Positions 1 through 6,781 are shown, counted from the stretch's first letter. The stretch: DNA of 13,048 nucleotides from Pelethousia sp002409725 (GCA_937915455.1 CALDNN010000021.1:1-13048), one strand, 5' to 3'. Notes: generated by a model from the letters alone, not told the origin. Numbers and translations are program-made.

Positions 1-319
1 AAGACACGGCCGCCATAACGCTGCCCTCTACCAGGGCCGCGGGGGAAAGATGCACGTTCGCTTTTCGATCGTCGTCAAGCGCGTCGATCGCCGTTTCGGC
101 AGTCAATAGAGATGAGCCCATATCGGCCAGAATGATGACCTCTCCCTTTGCCGTCGCCGCCTCCAGCTGTTCAAAGATCGCGTCAAAGTCGGAACCAAGC
201 GTGCCCGCCTTGGTGCCGCCCACGGCAATCACGGGCGCGCCGCCGCTAACCTCCTCGGCCAGTTCCTTTACGCCCTCCGCGATCTTGCGGCTGTGGGACA
301 GAAGCATCAGAGAAACCAT
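1..319 (-). CDS. dhaM: DhaM, PTS-type phosphoryl carrier subunit of dihydroxyacetone kinase (3' end beyond the window)
   Basis: About 106 N-terminal residues are visible; the gene runs off the left edge. DhaM passes phosphate from the PTS protein HPr to the ADP bound on DhaL, so that dihydroxyacetone is phosphorylated at the expense of PEP. The start reads MVSLMLLSHSRKIAEGVKEL: His9 in the SHS motif is the expected phospho-histidine of this EIIA-Man-like domain. Further family landmarks are GGT near residue 35, LADMGSS near 65-71 and AALVEGSVMAAV near 94-105. The ATG lies 5 nt after the dhaL stop, and its Shine-Dalgarno GGGAGG overlaps the last codons of dhaL, so translation is probably coupled. 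It cannot be seen whether HPr or EI domains are fused downstream, as in some Gram-negatives; the Firmicute form is normally this domain alone. Family call is firm. Confidence 0.93.
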   Translation of the reverse strand, partial: MVSLMLLSHSRKIAEGVKELAEEVSGGAPVIAVGGTKAGTLGSDFDAIFEQLEAATAKGEVIILADMGSSLLTAETAIDALDDDRKANVHLSPAALVEGSVMAAVS

Positions 320-324
320 GATTT

Positions 325-963
325 TTAGCCTCCCTTTACAAGTTCCGCGAGCGTTTCGATCATCAGGCAGCTTGACATGGCGCCGGGGTCAATGTGGCCG
401 ATGCTGCGCTCTCCCAAATAAGAGGCGCGGCCCTTGGTTGCGGCGATTTCCTTCGTTTTCTCTGCACATGCGCGCGCCAGCGCCGCCGCCTTTTCCAGAG
501 ACTGCGGAGCGGGCTCGCCCGACTCTGCGTCCGCCGCAATGGAGGCCTGCACCGGAATGAGGACGTCAAGCATGGTCTTTTCGCCCAAAATCGCCTTGCC
601 GCGCAGCTGCACGCCTTCGATTCCCGCCTTCAGAAAATCGGCGAGGTCGGGCAGCCCCAGCTCTTCCTTGCCCTTCACGGTGGCGGCGCCTTTTAAAAAC
701 AGGGTGCCGTAAAGCGGCCCGGCTGCCCCGCCAACGTTGGAAATAAGCGCCATGGCCGTAGCCTTGAGCATGGCCTCAGCATCCTGCTCAGCCGGCCCCT
801 GCGCAAGCTTTACGCGCGCCGCGTCGAAGCCGCGGGCCATGTTGTGGCCGTGGTCGCCGTCGCCGATCGCAGCGTCAAGGTCCGTCAGCATCTGCTTGTT
901 TTCGTCGATCATGTCGGCCAGCTTAAGCAGCAGGCCGCGAACCTGTTCTTTGGAATAGCTCAT
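325..963 (-). CDS. dhaL: DhaL, ADP-binding subunit of PTS-dependent dihydroxyacetone kinase
   Basis: 212 residues, the usual DhaL length. DhaL carries the permanently bound ADP/Mg2+ that receives phosphate from DhaM and gives it to dihydroxyacetone held by DhaK, in a soluble cytoplasmic complex. The nucleotide and magnesium signature DAAIGDGDHGHNMARGF at residues 30-46 supplies the conserved Asp residues and the His. A glycine/serine-rich stretch at about 75-90 (SNVGGAAGPLYGTLFLKG) and GRASYLGERSIGHIDPGA near 178-195 are also typical. The ATG at 963 has GGGAG 9 nt upstream; the gene follows dhaK after 48 bp and precedes dhaM by 5 bp, so the order is dhaK-dhaL-dhaM in one transcript. Nothing looks damaged. 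Confidence 0.96.
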   Translation of the reverse strand: MSYSKEQVRGLLLKLADMIDENKQMLTDLDAAIGDGDHGHNMARGFDAARVKLAQGPAEQDAEAMLKATAMALISNVGGAAGPLYGTLFLKGAATVKGKEELGLPDLADFLKAGIEGVQLRGKAILGEKTMLDVLIPVQASIAADAESGEPAPQSLEKAAALARACAEKTKEIAATKGRASYLGERSIGHIDPGAMSSCLMIETLAELVKGG

Positions 964-1011
964 TGTGCATATCTCCCGTTTTTAGATTCCCCCGAGAGGG
1001 CGCGATGACAG

Positions 1012-2007
1012 TTAAAAGTGCTTGTAGGCGACGGTATCCGCCTTGGCGCCATAATAGCCCTTGAGCTCGTCGTCCAGCTTGAGGATGCTGACGGAGGCGC
1101 CGGCCATTTCGATGGAGGTCATGTAGTTACCCACGTTGGTATCGTGAATCTTGACGCCCATAGCGGTGAGGATGGCGTTGACCTTGCGGTTCATGATGAA
1201 CAGCTCCATCAGCGGCGTTCCGCCCAGGCCGTTAACAAGCACGGCAACCTCGTCGCCCGCCTGGAGCGGCTGATCCTCAAGCACGCGGCCGACCAGTTCC
1301 TCAACCACCTCGTCGGCCGTGCGAATCTTTTCCTTGCGCACGCCCGGCTCACCGTGAATGCCGAGGCCCATTTCCATCTCGTCCTCTTCAAGGGTAAAGT
1401 TCGGCTTGCCGGCCGCAGGAACGATGCAGGGTGTGAGCGCCATGCCCATGGTGCGGATATTCTTAATAACCTTTTCACCGATGGCCTGAACCTCCTCGAG
1501 GCTCTTGCCCGCCTCGGCCGCGGCGCCGGCAATCTTATGAACCAAAACCGTTCCCGCGATGCCGCGGCGGCCGACCGTCCAGGTGCTGTTCATCACAGCC
1601 ACGTCGTCGTCCACCACGACCTTGGCGACCTTGATGCCCTCGGCCTCGGCCATTTCCATTGCCATTTCAAAGTTCATAACATCGCCCGTATAGTTTTTGA
1701 TAACGAGCAGGACACCCGCGTCGGTTTGGACGGCCTTGATCGCTTCAAAAACCTGATCGGGCGTAGGGGAGGTGAAAACCGGGCCACAGACGGCGGCATC
1801 GAGCATGCCGCAGCCGACAAAGCCCGCGTGTGAAGGCTCGTGGCCGCTGCCGCCGCCGCTGACCAGGGCGACCTTGCCCTCTTTCTTATTCGAGCGCACC
1901 ATTACCTCAAGATTTTCGAGTCTGCGAAGATACTGCGGATATGCTAACCCCAGTCCCTCGAGCATCTCATCGACTACGTTTTCGGGCTTGTTAATCAGCT
2001 TTTTCAT
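1012..2007 (-). CDS. dhaK: DhaK, dihydroxyacetone-binding subunit of PTS-dependent dihydroxyacetone kinase
   Basis: 331 residues, close to the usual DhaK length. DhaK binds dihydroxyacetone covalently as a hemiaminal through one histidine. That residue is present here as His218 in GLGIHGEPG, the same number as in the E. coli enzyme. Other substrate-site elements are GGGSGHEPSHAG at 51-62 and KNYTGD at 104-109, with the catalytic Asp109. The ATG has AAAGGAGAG about 8 nt upstream. It is the first gene of the dhaKLM operon. No DhaS/DhaQ or DhaR-type regulator gene is in the window, so control must come from elsewhere; the only cis signal seen is a palindrome at the promoter (2042-2059). The product, dihydroxyacetone phosphate, enters glycolysis; it is also the expected product of the class II aldolase at 3328-4449, though the two loci are separate. 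Confidence 0.97.
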   Translation of the reverse strand: MKKLINKPENVVDEMLEGLGLAYPQYLRRLENLEVMVRSNKKEGKVALVSGGGSGHEPSHAGFVGCGMLDAAVCGPVFTSPTPDQVFEAIKAVQTDAGVLLVIKNYTGDVMNFEMAMEMAEAEGIKVAKVVVDDDVAVMNSTWTVGRRGIAGTVLVHKIAGAAAEAGKSLEEVQAIGEKVIKNIRTMGMALTPCIVPAAGKPNFTLEEDEMEMGLGIHGEPGVRKEKIRTADEVVEELVGRVLEDQPLQAGDEVAVLVNGLGGTPLMELFIMNRKVNAILTAMGVKIHDTNVGNYMTSIEMAGASVSILKLDDELKGYYGAKADTVAYKHF

Positions 2008-2041
2008 GTAGGCTCTCCTTTCGCTCCCTCAGGCTTATAAT

Positions 2042-2071
2042 ATTATGCGCCAGCATAATGGAAATAGTAAA
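2042..2071 (-). promoter_or_regulatory. candidate dhaKLM promoter overlapped by a palindrome
   Basis: On the minus strand TTTACT (2071-2066) and CATAAT (2047-2042) are 18 bp apart, a weak sigma-A-like pair about 40 bp before dhaK. The inverted repeat ATTATGC-GCCA-GCATAAT (2042-2059, arms of 7 bp with no mismatch) covers the -10 and most of the spacer, where a repressor would act. The assignment is inferred from position and symmetry only. Confidence 0.4.
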
Positions 2072-2290
2072 AAAGCAACCCAAACACCCCCCTTTCGGGG
2101 CAATCAGATTGCGACTCTCCACACGTCATCCTATATTTATTGTTTTTTCATTGGCGATCCGGGCGTTTCGCCGCAAATCGATTTATCTAATTATCTAAAT
2201 ATATGTAGTCGTTGTTATATATAGTCTATAGTCTCTACTGTAAAGTGTCAAGCAGATTTGGCAATAATTTGAAATAACACGAATACGAAA
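2060..2290. other. AT-rich intergenic stretch with no gene
   Basis: This is the non-coding bulk of the 335-bp gap between dhaK and the membrane-protein gene. It is distinctly more AT-rich than the flanking genes. It holds two short perfect tandem repeats, TTATCTAA twice (2183-2198) and TATAGTC twice (2220-2233), and a short CCCC-loop-GGGG hairpin near 2087-2100 without a T-tract. No ORF with a ribosome-binding site, no tRNA and no recognised riboswitch was seen. Confidence 0.5.
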
Positions 2291-2325
2291 ACCGCGCCCC
2301 GGTATAGTTCTCAGGGCGCGATTTT
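2288..2325 (-). terminator. intrinsic terminator behind the membrane-protein gene
   Basis: A perfect 7-bp GC stem CGCGCCC/GGGCGCG (2293-2299 with 2314-2320) has AAAAC on one side and ATTTT on the other. Read on the minus strand it ends in GTTTT about 20 bp past the stop of the gene at 2343-3212, so it should end that transcript. The flanks would also allow weak termination from the plus strand. Confidence 0.7.
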
Positions 2326-2342
2326 AAGCTAGTGGTTGCCGT

Positions 2343-3212
2343 TCAAAAGGCTCCGGGCAGCCAAACGGCCAGGAACAGGCCCAGTAGGAAGGAGAGGCTG
2401 TTGGCAGCTAGGGCATAGGCCCAGGCCAGCCAGCAGGGGAGCTTCTTTTCGCCGCGCTTGGGCAGGAAGGCCGCATACAAGGCCCCCTCGAGTGCGAACA
2501 CGGCCATTTCCAGCAGGATGTAGATTGCCAGAAATCCAAAGAGGCCCATGTGGTAATTGACGATGCTAAGGGTTACGTTCAAGCCGATCTGGGTAAGCAG
2601 GTTGATCATGGCGATAAAGCGCAGCCTCCCCTTTTCCCGCAGACCGAAGAGCAGGGCCACAGCCAGCTCGATGGCGATGGTCAAAACGATCCGCACGGCC
2701 AGCGAAATGGCTTCGCCCGTATAATCATAGGATTTTACGATGCTTAGCGCCCCATCCGCCTGTACGGTGGCGGTAAAGTAGCTGTCGAAGGCATAGCGCC
2801 GATAGCGCGCGTTATCTGTCAAAAAGCTGTCCGTATCCGGGAAATAGAGCAGCACCTTGAATTCTTCGGGCGGGTAATACGTCCAGGTGAACCTGCGGCT
2901 TTCTGTGCAATCCTCAAAATATTGCAGGAAGTAAAAACCGTCCGCATCCTCGTATTGGACGAATTTGCGGAAGATATCGTAATCCGCGTCGCCCTCCTGA
3001 TAGCGCGAATAGTCTTCCTTGCCTTCCTCCAGGGCCGAAAACGGGCCGGTGGTAGGATAGCTGGAAAGCAGCGTAACATAATAGCGCCGGCCCTCCAGCC
3101 CCTCAAAATCGATGGTCACAGAGGGCTTGGGGCCCACATCCGCGTGGGCTGCGGCAGGGAACGCGGCTAAGATGGCGATGATGCACAGCAGCATGGCGAC
3201 GGCTTTTTTCAT
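2343..3212 (-). CDS. exported/membrane protein of unknown function with a signal peptide and four C-terminal membrane helices
   Basis: 289 residues. The N terminus is a classic signal peptide: MKK, hydrophobic core about 5-18, probable cleavage after AHA24. The extracellular part (25-165) opens with DVGPKPSVTIDFEGLEGR and is rich in aromatic and acidic residues (Tyr, Phe, Asp). Four hydrophobic segments follow, at about 168-190, 196-218, 224-249 and 262-285. I recall similar DVGPKPS-type proteins annotated as hypothetical in Clostridia but can give no function. The ATG at 3212 has GGGAGG 8 nt before it; an overlapping ATG 5 nt upstream is out of frame. It has its own promoter (3264-3292) and terminator (2288-2325), so it is probably a single-gene unit. 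The layout (sensor-like exterior plus four-helix membrane domain) would fit an envelope sensor or transport accessory protein, but this is only a guess. Confidence 0.8.
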   Translation of the reverse strand: MKKAVAMLLCIIAILAAFPAAAHADVGPKPSVTIDFEGLEGRRYYVTLLSSYPTTGPFSALEEGKEDYSRYQEGDADYDIFRKFVQYEDADGFYFLQYFEDCTESRRFTWTYYPPEEFKVLLYFPDTDSFLTDNARYRRYAFDSYFTATVQADGALSIVKSYDYTGEAISLAVRIVLTIAIELAVALLFGLREKGRLRFIAMINLLTQIGLNVTLSIVNYHMGLFGFLAIYILLEMAVFALEGALYAAFLPKRGEKKLPCWLAWAYALAANSLSFLLGLFLAVWLPGAF

Positions 3213-3228
3213 GACATGCCCTCCCGAT

Positions 3229-3247
3229 CGGCCCCTGCAAAGGGCCG
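3229..3247 (-). repeat. GC-rich hairpin in the 5' leader of the membrane-protein gene
   Basis: CGGCCC and GGGCCG form perfect 6-bp arms around a 7-nt loop, ending about 17 nt before the start codon and just upstream of the Shine-Dalgarno. It lies between the candidate promoter and the ribosome-binding site, so it would be in the mRNA and could tune translation or stability. No effect can be read from sequence alone. Confidence 0.4.
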
Positions 3248-3263
3248 TCCTGTTATTATCATC

Positions 3264-3292
3264 AGTATAGCATAAATAGCAGCGCCTGGAAA
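3264..3292 (-). promoter_or_regulatory. sigma-A promoter of the membrane-protein gene
   Basis: On the minus strand TTTCCA (3292-3287) and TATACT (3269-3264) are separated by exactly 17 bp, about 50 bp before the ATG at 3212. The -10 matches five of six consensus bases and the -35 four of six. The -35 falls inside the loop of the hairpin at 3279-3307. Confidence 0.65.
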
Positions 3293-3307
3293 ATGCCCGG
3301 GCGCTGC
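3279..3307 (-). terminator. hairpin after the aldolase gene, probable weak terminator
   Basis: GCAGCGCC (3279-3286) pairs perfectly with GGCGCTGC (3300-3307) around a 13-nt loop, about 20 bp past the aldolase stop at 3328. On the minus strand it is followed by TATTTATG, only moderately T-rich, so termination may be partial and some transcription may run on into the membrane-protein gene. Confidence 0.5.
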
Positions 3308-3327
3308 GTATGCTTTGCTTATTTGCT

Positions 3328-4449
3328 CTATTTCTTCTTGGAATATTTACGGGTGTAGACCAGGCGCATCAGCTTGCGGTCCAGCCAGGGAAGGGCGGCT
3401 ACGGGGCCGCTCGCACGCGCGTTGAGATAAGCGAGGGCGTTCTTTTCCGAGAGCGCCAGCACAGCGCCGCAATCCTGCGCCGTGGCCGCGCAACCGATAG
3501 CCCCCAGGCCCCGGATGTACACGCAGCTGCGGCCTTTGAGGCCGCGCACAGCCGCCCGGATGGCGCTTTGCGGATCAGGCGGGGGAAGCGGGCCGCAAGC
3601 CTTCATATCGCCGCCCACCAGCTGGGCGAAATCATCCAGCACGGCGGGCAGGTCATTTGTATCCTCCATCGCTTCGCGTAAAACCTCAGAGGATAGATGC
3701 ATGATGCTGGCAAAGGCGGGATAGGCGCGGTAGATGGCCGCGTGCAACGCCGCTACGGGTGCAAGGCCATCCTGACGCAGCCGAAGCTGCCGCTCCCCTC
3801 CATCCTCTGCTAAGCTGAACATCGCAAAGGTATCGCTATCCAGGCGGCGGCTGTGAAGCGCGGGTGGCTCCGCCGCCTCAAGAGGTATCTTGGGCGCGGC
3901 ACAGCGGCACACGGCCTCCAGCGCCACGGCGCGCGCAAAGGCCATGGCCCGGTCCGCCCCGGTGAGCAGCGCACCGTGTCTTTCCATCAAAATGGCGCTA
4001 CCACCGGCCACGAGGGCTGCTTCCACGTTCCTGCGCAGAGCCTTGGTGCCCGGCAGGGCGTAAGCCGTGCGCAGGATATCCCCGCCCAAGATAGCCCGCT
4101 CGTCCTCGCCGGGGACCAGGGCGGTATAGCCGGATACGCTCAAACAGGTGGCATAAGCCTGGTGGGTGTGGATCACAAAATTTACGTTAGGATTTAATCG
4201 ATAGGCGGCGGCGTGGATGCCCTTTTCAGAGGAGGGCTTCACCTTCCCCGCATATTGTTGGGTGCGGATATCCACAGTAACAATGGTCTCGGGTGTGAGC
4301 CGCTCGTAGCCGATACCGCTGGGGGTGACGGCGAAGGTGTTCTCATCGATGCGGCAGCTGACGTTGCCCCAGGTACGTGCCACCAGGCCCCGTGCTACCA
4401 GTTCCTGGCCGGCCGCGATCACTTCCGCTTTGGCGATACGCTCCTGCAT
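3328..4449 (-). CDS. class II aldolase/adducin-family protein with a degenerate second aldolase domain
   Basis: 373 residues, far longer than the roughly 215 of L-fuculose-1-phosphate aldolase. Residues 1-185 are a complete class II aldolase domain: GN 28-29, TPSG 42-45 and SS 73-74 for phosphate, Glu75 as catalytic acid, and zinc ligands His94, His96 and His158, at almost the same positions as in FucA. Such enzymes cleave ketose-1-phosphates to dihydroxyacetone phosphate and an aldehyde; the specific substrate cannot be read. Residues 230-345 look like a second copy (HAAIYR 236-241 matches HAAAYR 79-84; IMH 249-251 matches VIH 92-94). It has lost the catalytic residues: Val, Ser253 and Leu315 replace Glu75, His96 and His158. 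The tail is basic (RKYSKKK). The ATG has GGGAGGG 7 nt upstream and lies 18 nt after the aminotransferase stop, so the two genes are one operon under the TetR-type operator at 5965. Confidence 0.88.
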   Translation of the reverse strand: MQERIAKAEVIAAGQELVARGLVARTWGNVSCRIDENTFAVTPSGIGYERLTPETIVTVDIRTQQYAGKVKPSSEKGIHAAAYRLNPNVNFVIHTHQAYATCLSVSGYTALVPGEDERAILGGDILRTAYALPGTKALRRNVEAALVAGGSAILMERHGALLTGADRAMAFARAVALEAVCRCAAPKIPLEAAEPPALHSRRLDSDTFAMFSLAEDGGERQLRLRQDGLAPVAALHAAIYRAYPAFASIMHLSSEVLREAMEDTNDLPAVLDDFAQLVGGDMKACGPLPPPDPQSAIRAAVRGLKGRSCVYIRGLGAIGCAATAQDCGAVLALSEKNALAYLNARASGPVAALPWLDRKLMRLVYTRKYSKKK

Positions 4450-4467
4450 GGGTATCCCTCCCTCGCG

Positions 4468-5937
4468 CTATATCTTGACCGCTACCTGCGCCAGCACTCG
4501 GTCGAAGCGGGTAAGCACCTCGTCGATATCCGCAGGCGTATAGGTGGCGTTTGTATAGAGGCGGTTCCCGGCTAAGGTCACCAGGCCCTCGGCCATATAG
4601 GCCGCGCCCATGTGCTCCATCTCCTTTTTGCGGGCCGAGGTCTGCTTGAGAATGGCGGGCACCTGCCACGGTTTTGACCAATCAATGGCAAAATGCATGG
4701 TGCCCAGGGTATCGAAATGGCAGATGGAGCCCACGTTATAGGCGGCGAAGGGCAGGTTGTATTTTTCGATCAGATCACATAGCCCGTCCGTGAGCAGGTC
4801 GCCCATGGCATTGGCCTTGGCGCAGGCGCCTGTACGTTCCATCTCGCATAGGGTATGATAACCGGCGGCGCAACTGAGCGGGTTAGCTGCCAGCGTGCCT
4901 CCGGAAAGGGCCTTTTTGCCGCCGCCATCAAGGCCTGCGCCCAAGAAGCGCATATATTCCTTTTTGCCGCCCAGACCGCCCGCGCCGGGGTAGCCGCCCG
5001 CGATCACCTTGCCGAACACGGTAAGATCCGGCGATACGCCAAAGTAGCCCTGGGCGCCATCCATGCCCATGCGGAAGCCCGTGACCACCTCGTCGAAAAT
5101 CAGCAGCGCGCCGTATTTGCGGCAGAGGGCCTCCACGCCCTTGTCAAAGCCGAAATCCACAGGTCGCGTGCCGCTTTCCGGGCCAATGGGCTCGAGAAAG
5201 ACCGCGGCCGTGCCGCCCCGGAGGGCATTCCGGCGCAGAAGGCGCTCGAGGCTATTTAAGTCGTTGGGGAAAAACTCCTCGGTTCGGCTGAAGCAAAAGC
5301 CCGGGATGCCGTGGGATTGCAGGCCCTTGGTGCCGGGGATGCGGATTCCGTAGGCCAGCTGGTCGCTCCAGCCGTGGTACGCGCCACCCATCTTCACGAT
5401 GTGCTTTTTCTTGGTGGCCAGGCGGGCTACGCGGCTCGCCACCATGCAGGCCTCCGTGCCCGATGTATACATGCGGAACATATCTACCGAGGGCACAAGC
5501 TCGGCTATTTTAGAGGCCAGCAGGTATTCATATTCATGAAACAGGCCGGTGGAGGGGCCGCAGGTATCCAAAAGCTCGCATACCTTGGCGCGCACGAAAT
5601 CATCATTGCTGCCCAGCACCGTGGGTCCGCCGGATTGTAAAAAGTCGTAGTATTGGTTGCCGTCGATATCCGTAAGCATATGCCCTTTGGCGCTGGTGAA
5701 AACCAGCGGAAAAGGATAGTTGAAAGCCAGGTTATGTTGCACGCCGCCGGGAATGATGGCCTTGGCGGCCGTGAGGCGCGCCTTGGAGCCGGCGCACTTT
5801 TTGTCGAAATAGTCGCTTTCGTAGCGCCGCAGGGCGTCTTCCGTAATCGAATAGATGGGCAGCTTGATCAACTCGTCCAGCTTTTTGGTCACAGCCTGGG
5901 CGTCGACATAGCGGCTTAGCGCTTTTCCCGTATTCAT
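4468..5937 (-). CDS. class III PLP-dependent aminotransferase, glutamate-1-semialdehyde-aminomutase-like
   Basis: 489 residues from the start chosen here. Positions below count from an upstream in-frame ATG at 5946; subtract 3 for the chosen start. Fold-type I class III landmarks are all present: SGTEA 162-166 (cofactor phosphate), AYHGW 189-193, DEVVTGFR 285-292 with Asp285 for the pyridine nitrogen, Lys313 in FGKVIAGGYP for the Schiff base, and GGTLAANPL 349-357. The overall pattern is nearest to HemL-like enzymes, but there is an N-terminal extension of about 55 residues and no haem gene nearby, so a catabolic or biosynthetic role on another amine or carbonyl substrate is likelier. Start choice: AGAAAGGA directly abuts the ATG at 5946 but sits 8 nt before the ATG at 5937, so 5937 is preferred. 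It is first gene of an operon with the aldolase, behind a TTGACA promoter and the palindromic operator. Confidence 0.88.
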   Translation of the reverse strand: MNTGKALSRYVDAQAVTKKLDELIKLPIYSITEDALRRYESDYFDKKCAGSKARLTAAKAIIPGGVQHNLAFNYPFPLVFTSAKGHMLTDIDGNQYYDFLQSGGPTVLGSNDDFVRAKVCELLDTCGPSTGLFHEYEYLLASKIAELVPSVDMFRMYTSGTEACMVASRVARLATKKKHIVKMGGAYHGWSDQLAYGIRIPGTKGLQSHGIPGFCFSRTEEFFPNDLNSLERLLRRNALRGGTAAVFLEPIGPESGTRPVDFGFDKGVEALCRKYGALLIFDEVVTGFRMGMDGAQGYFGVSPDLTVFGKVIAGGYPGAGGLGGKKEYMRFLGAGLDGGGKKALSGGTLAANPLSCAAGYHTLCEMERTGACAKANAMGDLLTDGLCDLIEKYNLPFAAYNVGSICHFDTLGTMHFAIDWSKPWQVPAILKQTSARKKEMEHMGAAYMAEGLVTLAGNRLYTNATYTPADIDEVLTRFDRVLAQVAVKI

Positions 5938-5964
5938 GGCAGACATCCTTTCTGAAATGCAAAA

Positions 5965-5982
5965 AGTGAGTGATCGCTCACT
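5965..5982. promoter_or_regulatory. TetR-type operator, site 1 (aminotransferase-aldolase operon)
   Basis: AGTGAGTGATCGCTCACT differs from the perfect palindrome AGTGAGCGATCGCTCACT at one base. It starts 7 bp after the -10 of the minus-strand promoter and so covers about +1 to +18 of the aminotransferase transcript, a position for repression. It is the best of four related sites around the TetR-type gene. Confidence 0.8.
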
Positions 5983-5989
5983 ACTTCAT

Positions 5990-6018
5990 TTTCTACCATA
6001 TCCCAATGGGATTGTCAA
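5990..6018 (-). promoter_or_regulatory. sigma-A promoter of the aminotransferase-aldolase operon
   Basis: On the minus strand TTGACA (6018-6013, perfect) and TAGAAA (5995-5990) are 17 bp apart. The end of the spacer and the -10 read TATGGTAGAA, identical to the promoter of the gtrA-like gene at 6860-6888. The spacer also contains the small palindrome ATCCCATTGGGAT. Expected transcription start is near 5983, next to the operator. Confidence 0.8.
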
Positions 6019-6027
6019 TACAAAACC

Positions 6028-6056
6028 TTGTAATTTTGCCGTTTCTCCTTTATGAT
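6028..6056 (+). promoter_or_regulatory. candidate promoter of the TetR-type regulator gene
   Basis: TTGTAA (6028-6033) and TATGAT (6051-6056) are 17 bp apart; the -10 matches five of six consensus bases. It lies about 60 bp before the regulator's ATG and diverges from the aminotransferase promoter. The palindromic operator lies on the far side of that divergent promoter, so strong autorepression through site 1 is not obvious. Confidence 0.6.
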
Positions 6057-6101
6057 TGTGATGTTAAGCTGATTCCTATTGTGATGTTAAGCATATTCCT
6101 A
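6055..6101 (+). repeat. tandem 23-bp direct repeat in the tetR leader
   Basis: Two copies beginning ATTGTGATGTTAAGC and ending ATTCCTA follow each other with a 23-bp period (6055-6078 and 6078-6101), with two differences in 24 bases. The first copy starts in the -10 hexamer, the second ends just before the Shine-Dalgarno. The period is close to two DNA helical turns. It is unlike the palindromic operators, so if it binds a protein it is probably a different one. Confidence 0.75.
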
Positions 6102-6118
6102 AGGAAGGGAGCCGCTAA

Positions 6119-6781
6119 ATGGAAGAGCAGGCAAGGGGTTATGCATCCGAGCTTTTTTTGCGCATCAGCGAGGAAAAGCGCGGCCGCATTATCACCGCGG
6201 CCGTAGAGGAATTCGCCGCCTTCGGCTATACCGGCGCCAATGTGAACCGCATTGCGCAGGCAGCAGAGATCAGCGTGGGGGCCCTGTATAAATATTTCGC
6301 AGCCAAGGAAGACCTCTTTATGTATATCGTGGAATACGAGGCTGCCATCATGGCCGATTTCGTGGGCGGCATTCTGGCCGAGGATATCCGCTTCCTCTCC
6401 AAGCTGGAAAAGCTCCTGCGCCTGGCGCAGGATTATTCCAGGCGCGACCCCAATCTCATCCGGCTCTACAGCGTATTCACCTCGGAGCACGACAGCGGGC
6501 GGGCCGAGGCCCTGGCACAACGCATCGAGGGCGTAACGGCCCGGGCCTATTACGAGCTGATCGCGGGTGCGCAGCAGCGGGGCGAGGTGCGCCAGGATAT
6601 TGACGCGCAGATCCTGGCTTTTATGCTGGATAACCAACTGATGGCCATGCAGTATTCCTTCGCCTGCCCCTATTATCAAAAGCGCTTTTCCCTTTTCCTA
6701 GGCGAGCGCAACGCCAAGGACAACGAGCATGTGATCCGCTGCATCATGAAGGGCCTGCAAAGCATGTTCGGCATAGACTAG
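6119..6781 (+). CDS. TetR/AcrR-family transcriptional regulator
   Basis: 220 residues. The N-terminal TetR DNA-binding domain spans about 18-66: EEKRGRIITAAVEEFAAFGY, then the helix-turn-helix NVNRIAQAAEISVGALYKYF at 41-60 and KEDLF at 63-67. The rest is an all-helical ligand-binding and dimerisation domain without a recognised subfamily signature. The ATG has AAGGAAGGGAG with 7 nt spacing. It is encoded between the divergently transcribed aminotransferase operon and the gtrA-like and kinase genes. Four related palindromes in these promoter regions make it the probable repressor of all three units; the inducer is unknown and is presumably the substrate or an intermediate of the pathway. Repressor rather than activator is inferred from operator position at +1. 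Confidence 0.93.
   Translation: MEEQARGYASELFLRISEEKRGRIITAAVEEFAAFGYTGANVNRIAQAAEISVGALYKYFAAKEDLFMYIVEYEAAIMADFVGGILAEDIRFLSKLEKLLRLAQDYSRRDPNLIRLYSVFTSEHDSGRAEALAQRIEGVTARAYYELIAGAQQRGEVRQDIDAQILAFMLDNQLMAMQYSFACPYYQKRFSLFLGERNAKDNEHVIRCIMKGLQSMFGID

Noticed and set aside
1018..1833. Long plus-strand open frame opposite dhaK, and similar frames opposite the other GC-rich genes
   Set aside because: The encoded proteins are low-complexity antisense translations without ribosome-binding sites; the minus-strand genes have full family motifs.
2087..2100. CCCC-CTTTC-GGGG hairpin upstream of dhaK as a terminator
   Set aside because: The stem is only four base pairs and neither strand has a T-tract directly after it.
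4468..5946. Calling the aminotransferase HemL (tetrapyrrole synthesis)
   Set aside because: It has a long N-terminal extension, no haem genes nearby, and an operon with an aldolase under a TetR-type operator.
6050..6679. Minus-strand open frame of 209 codons opposite tetR
   Set aside because: The plus-strand frame encodes a textbook TetR DNA-binding domain with a good Shine-Dalgarno; the minus frame is a shadow.
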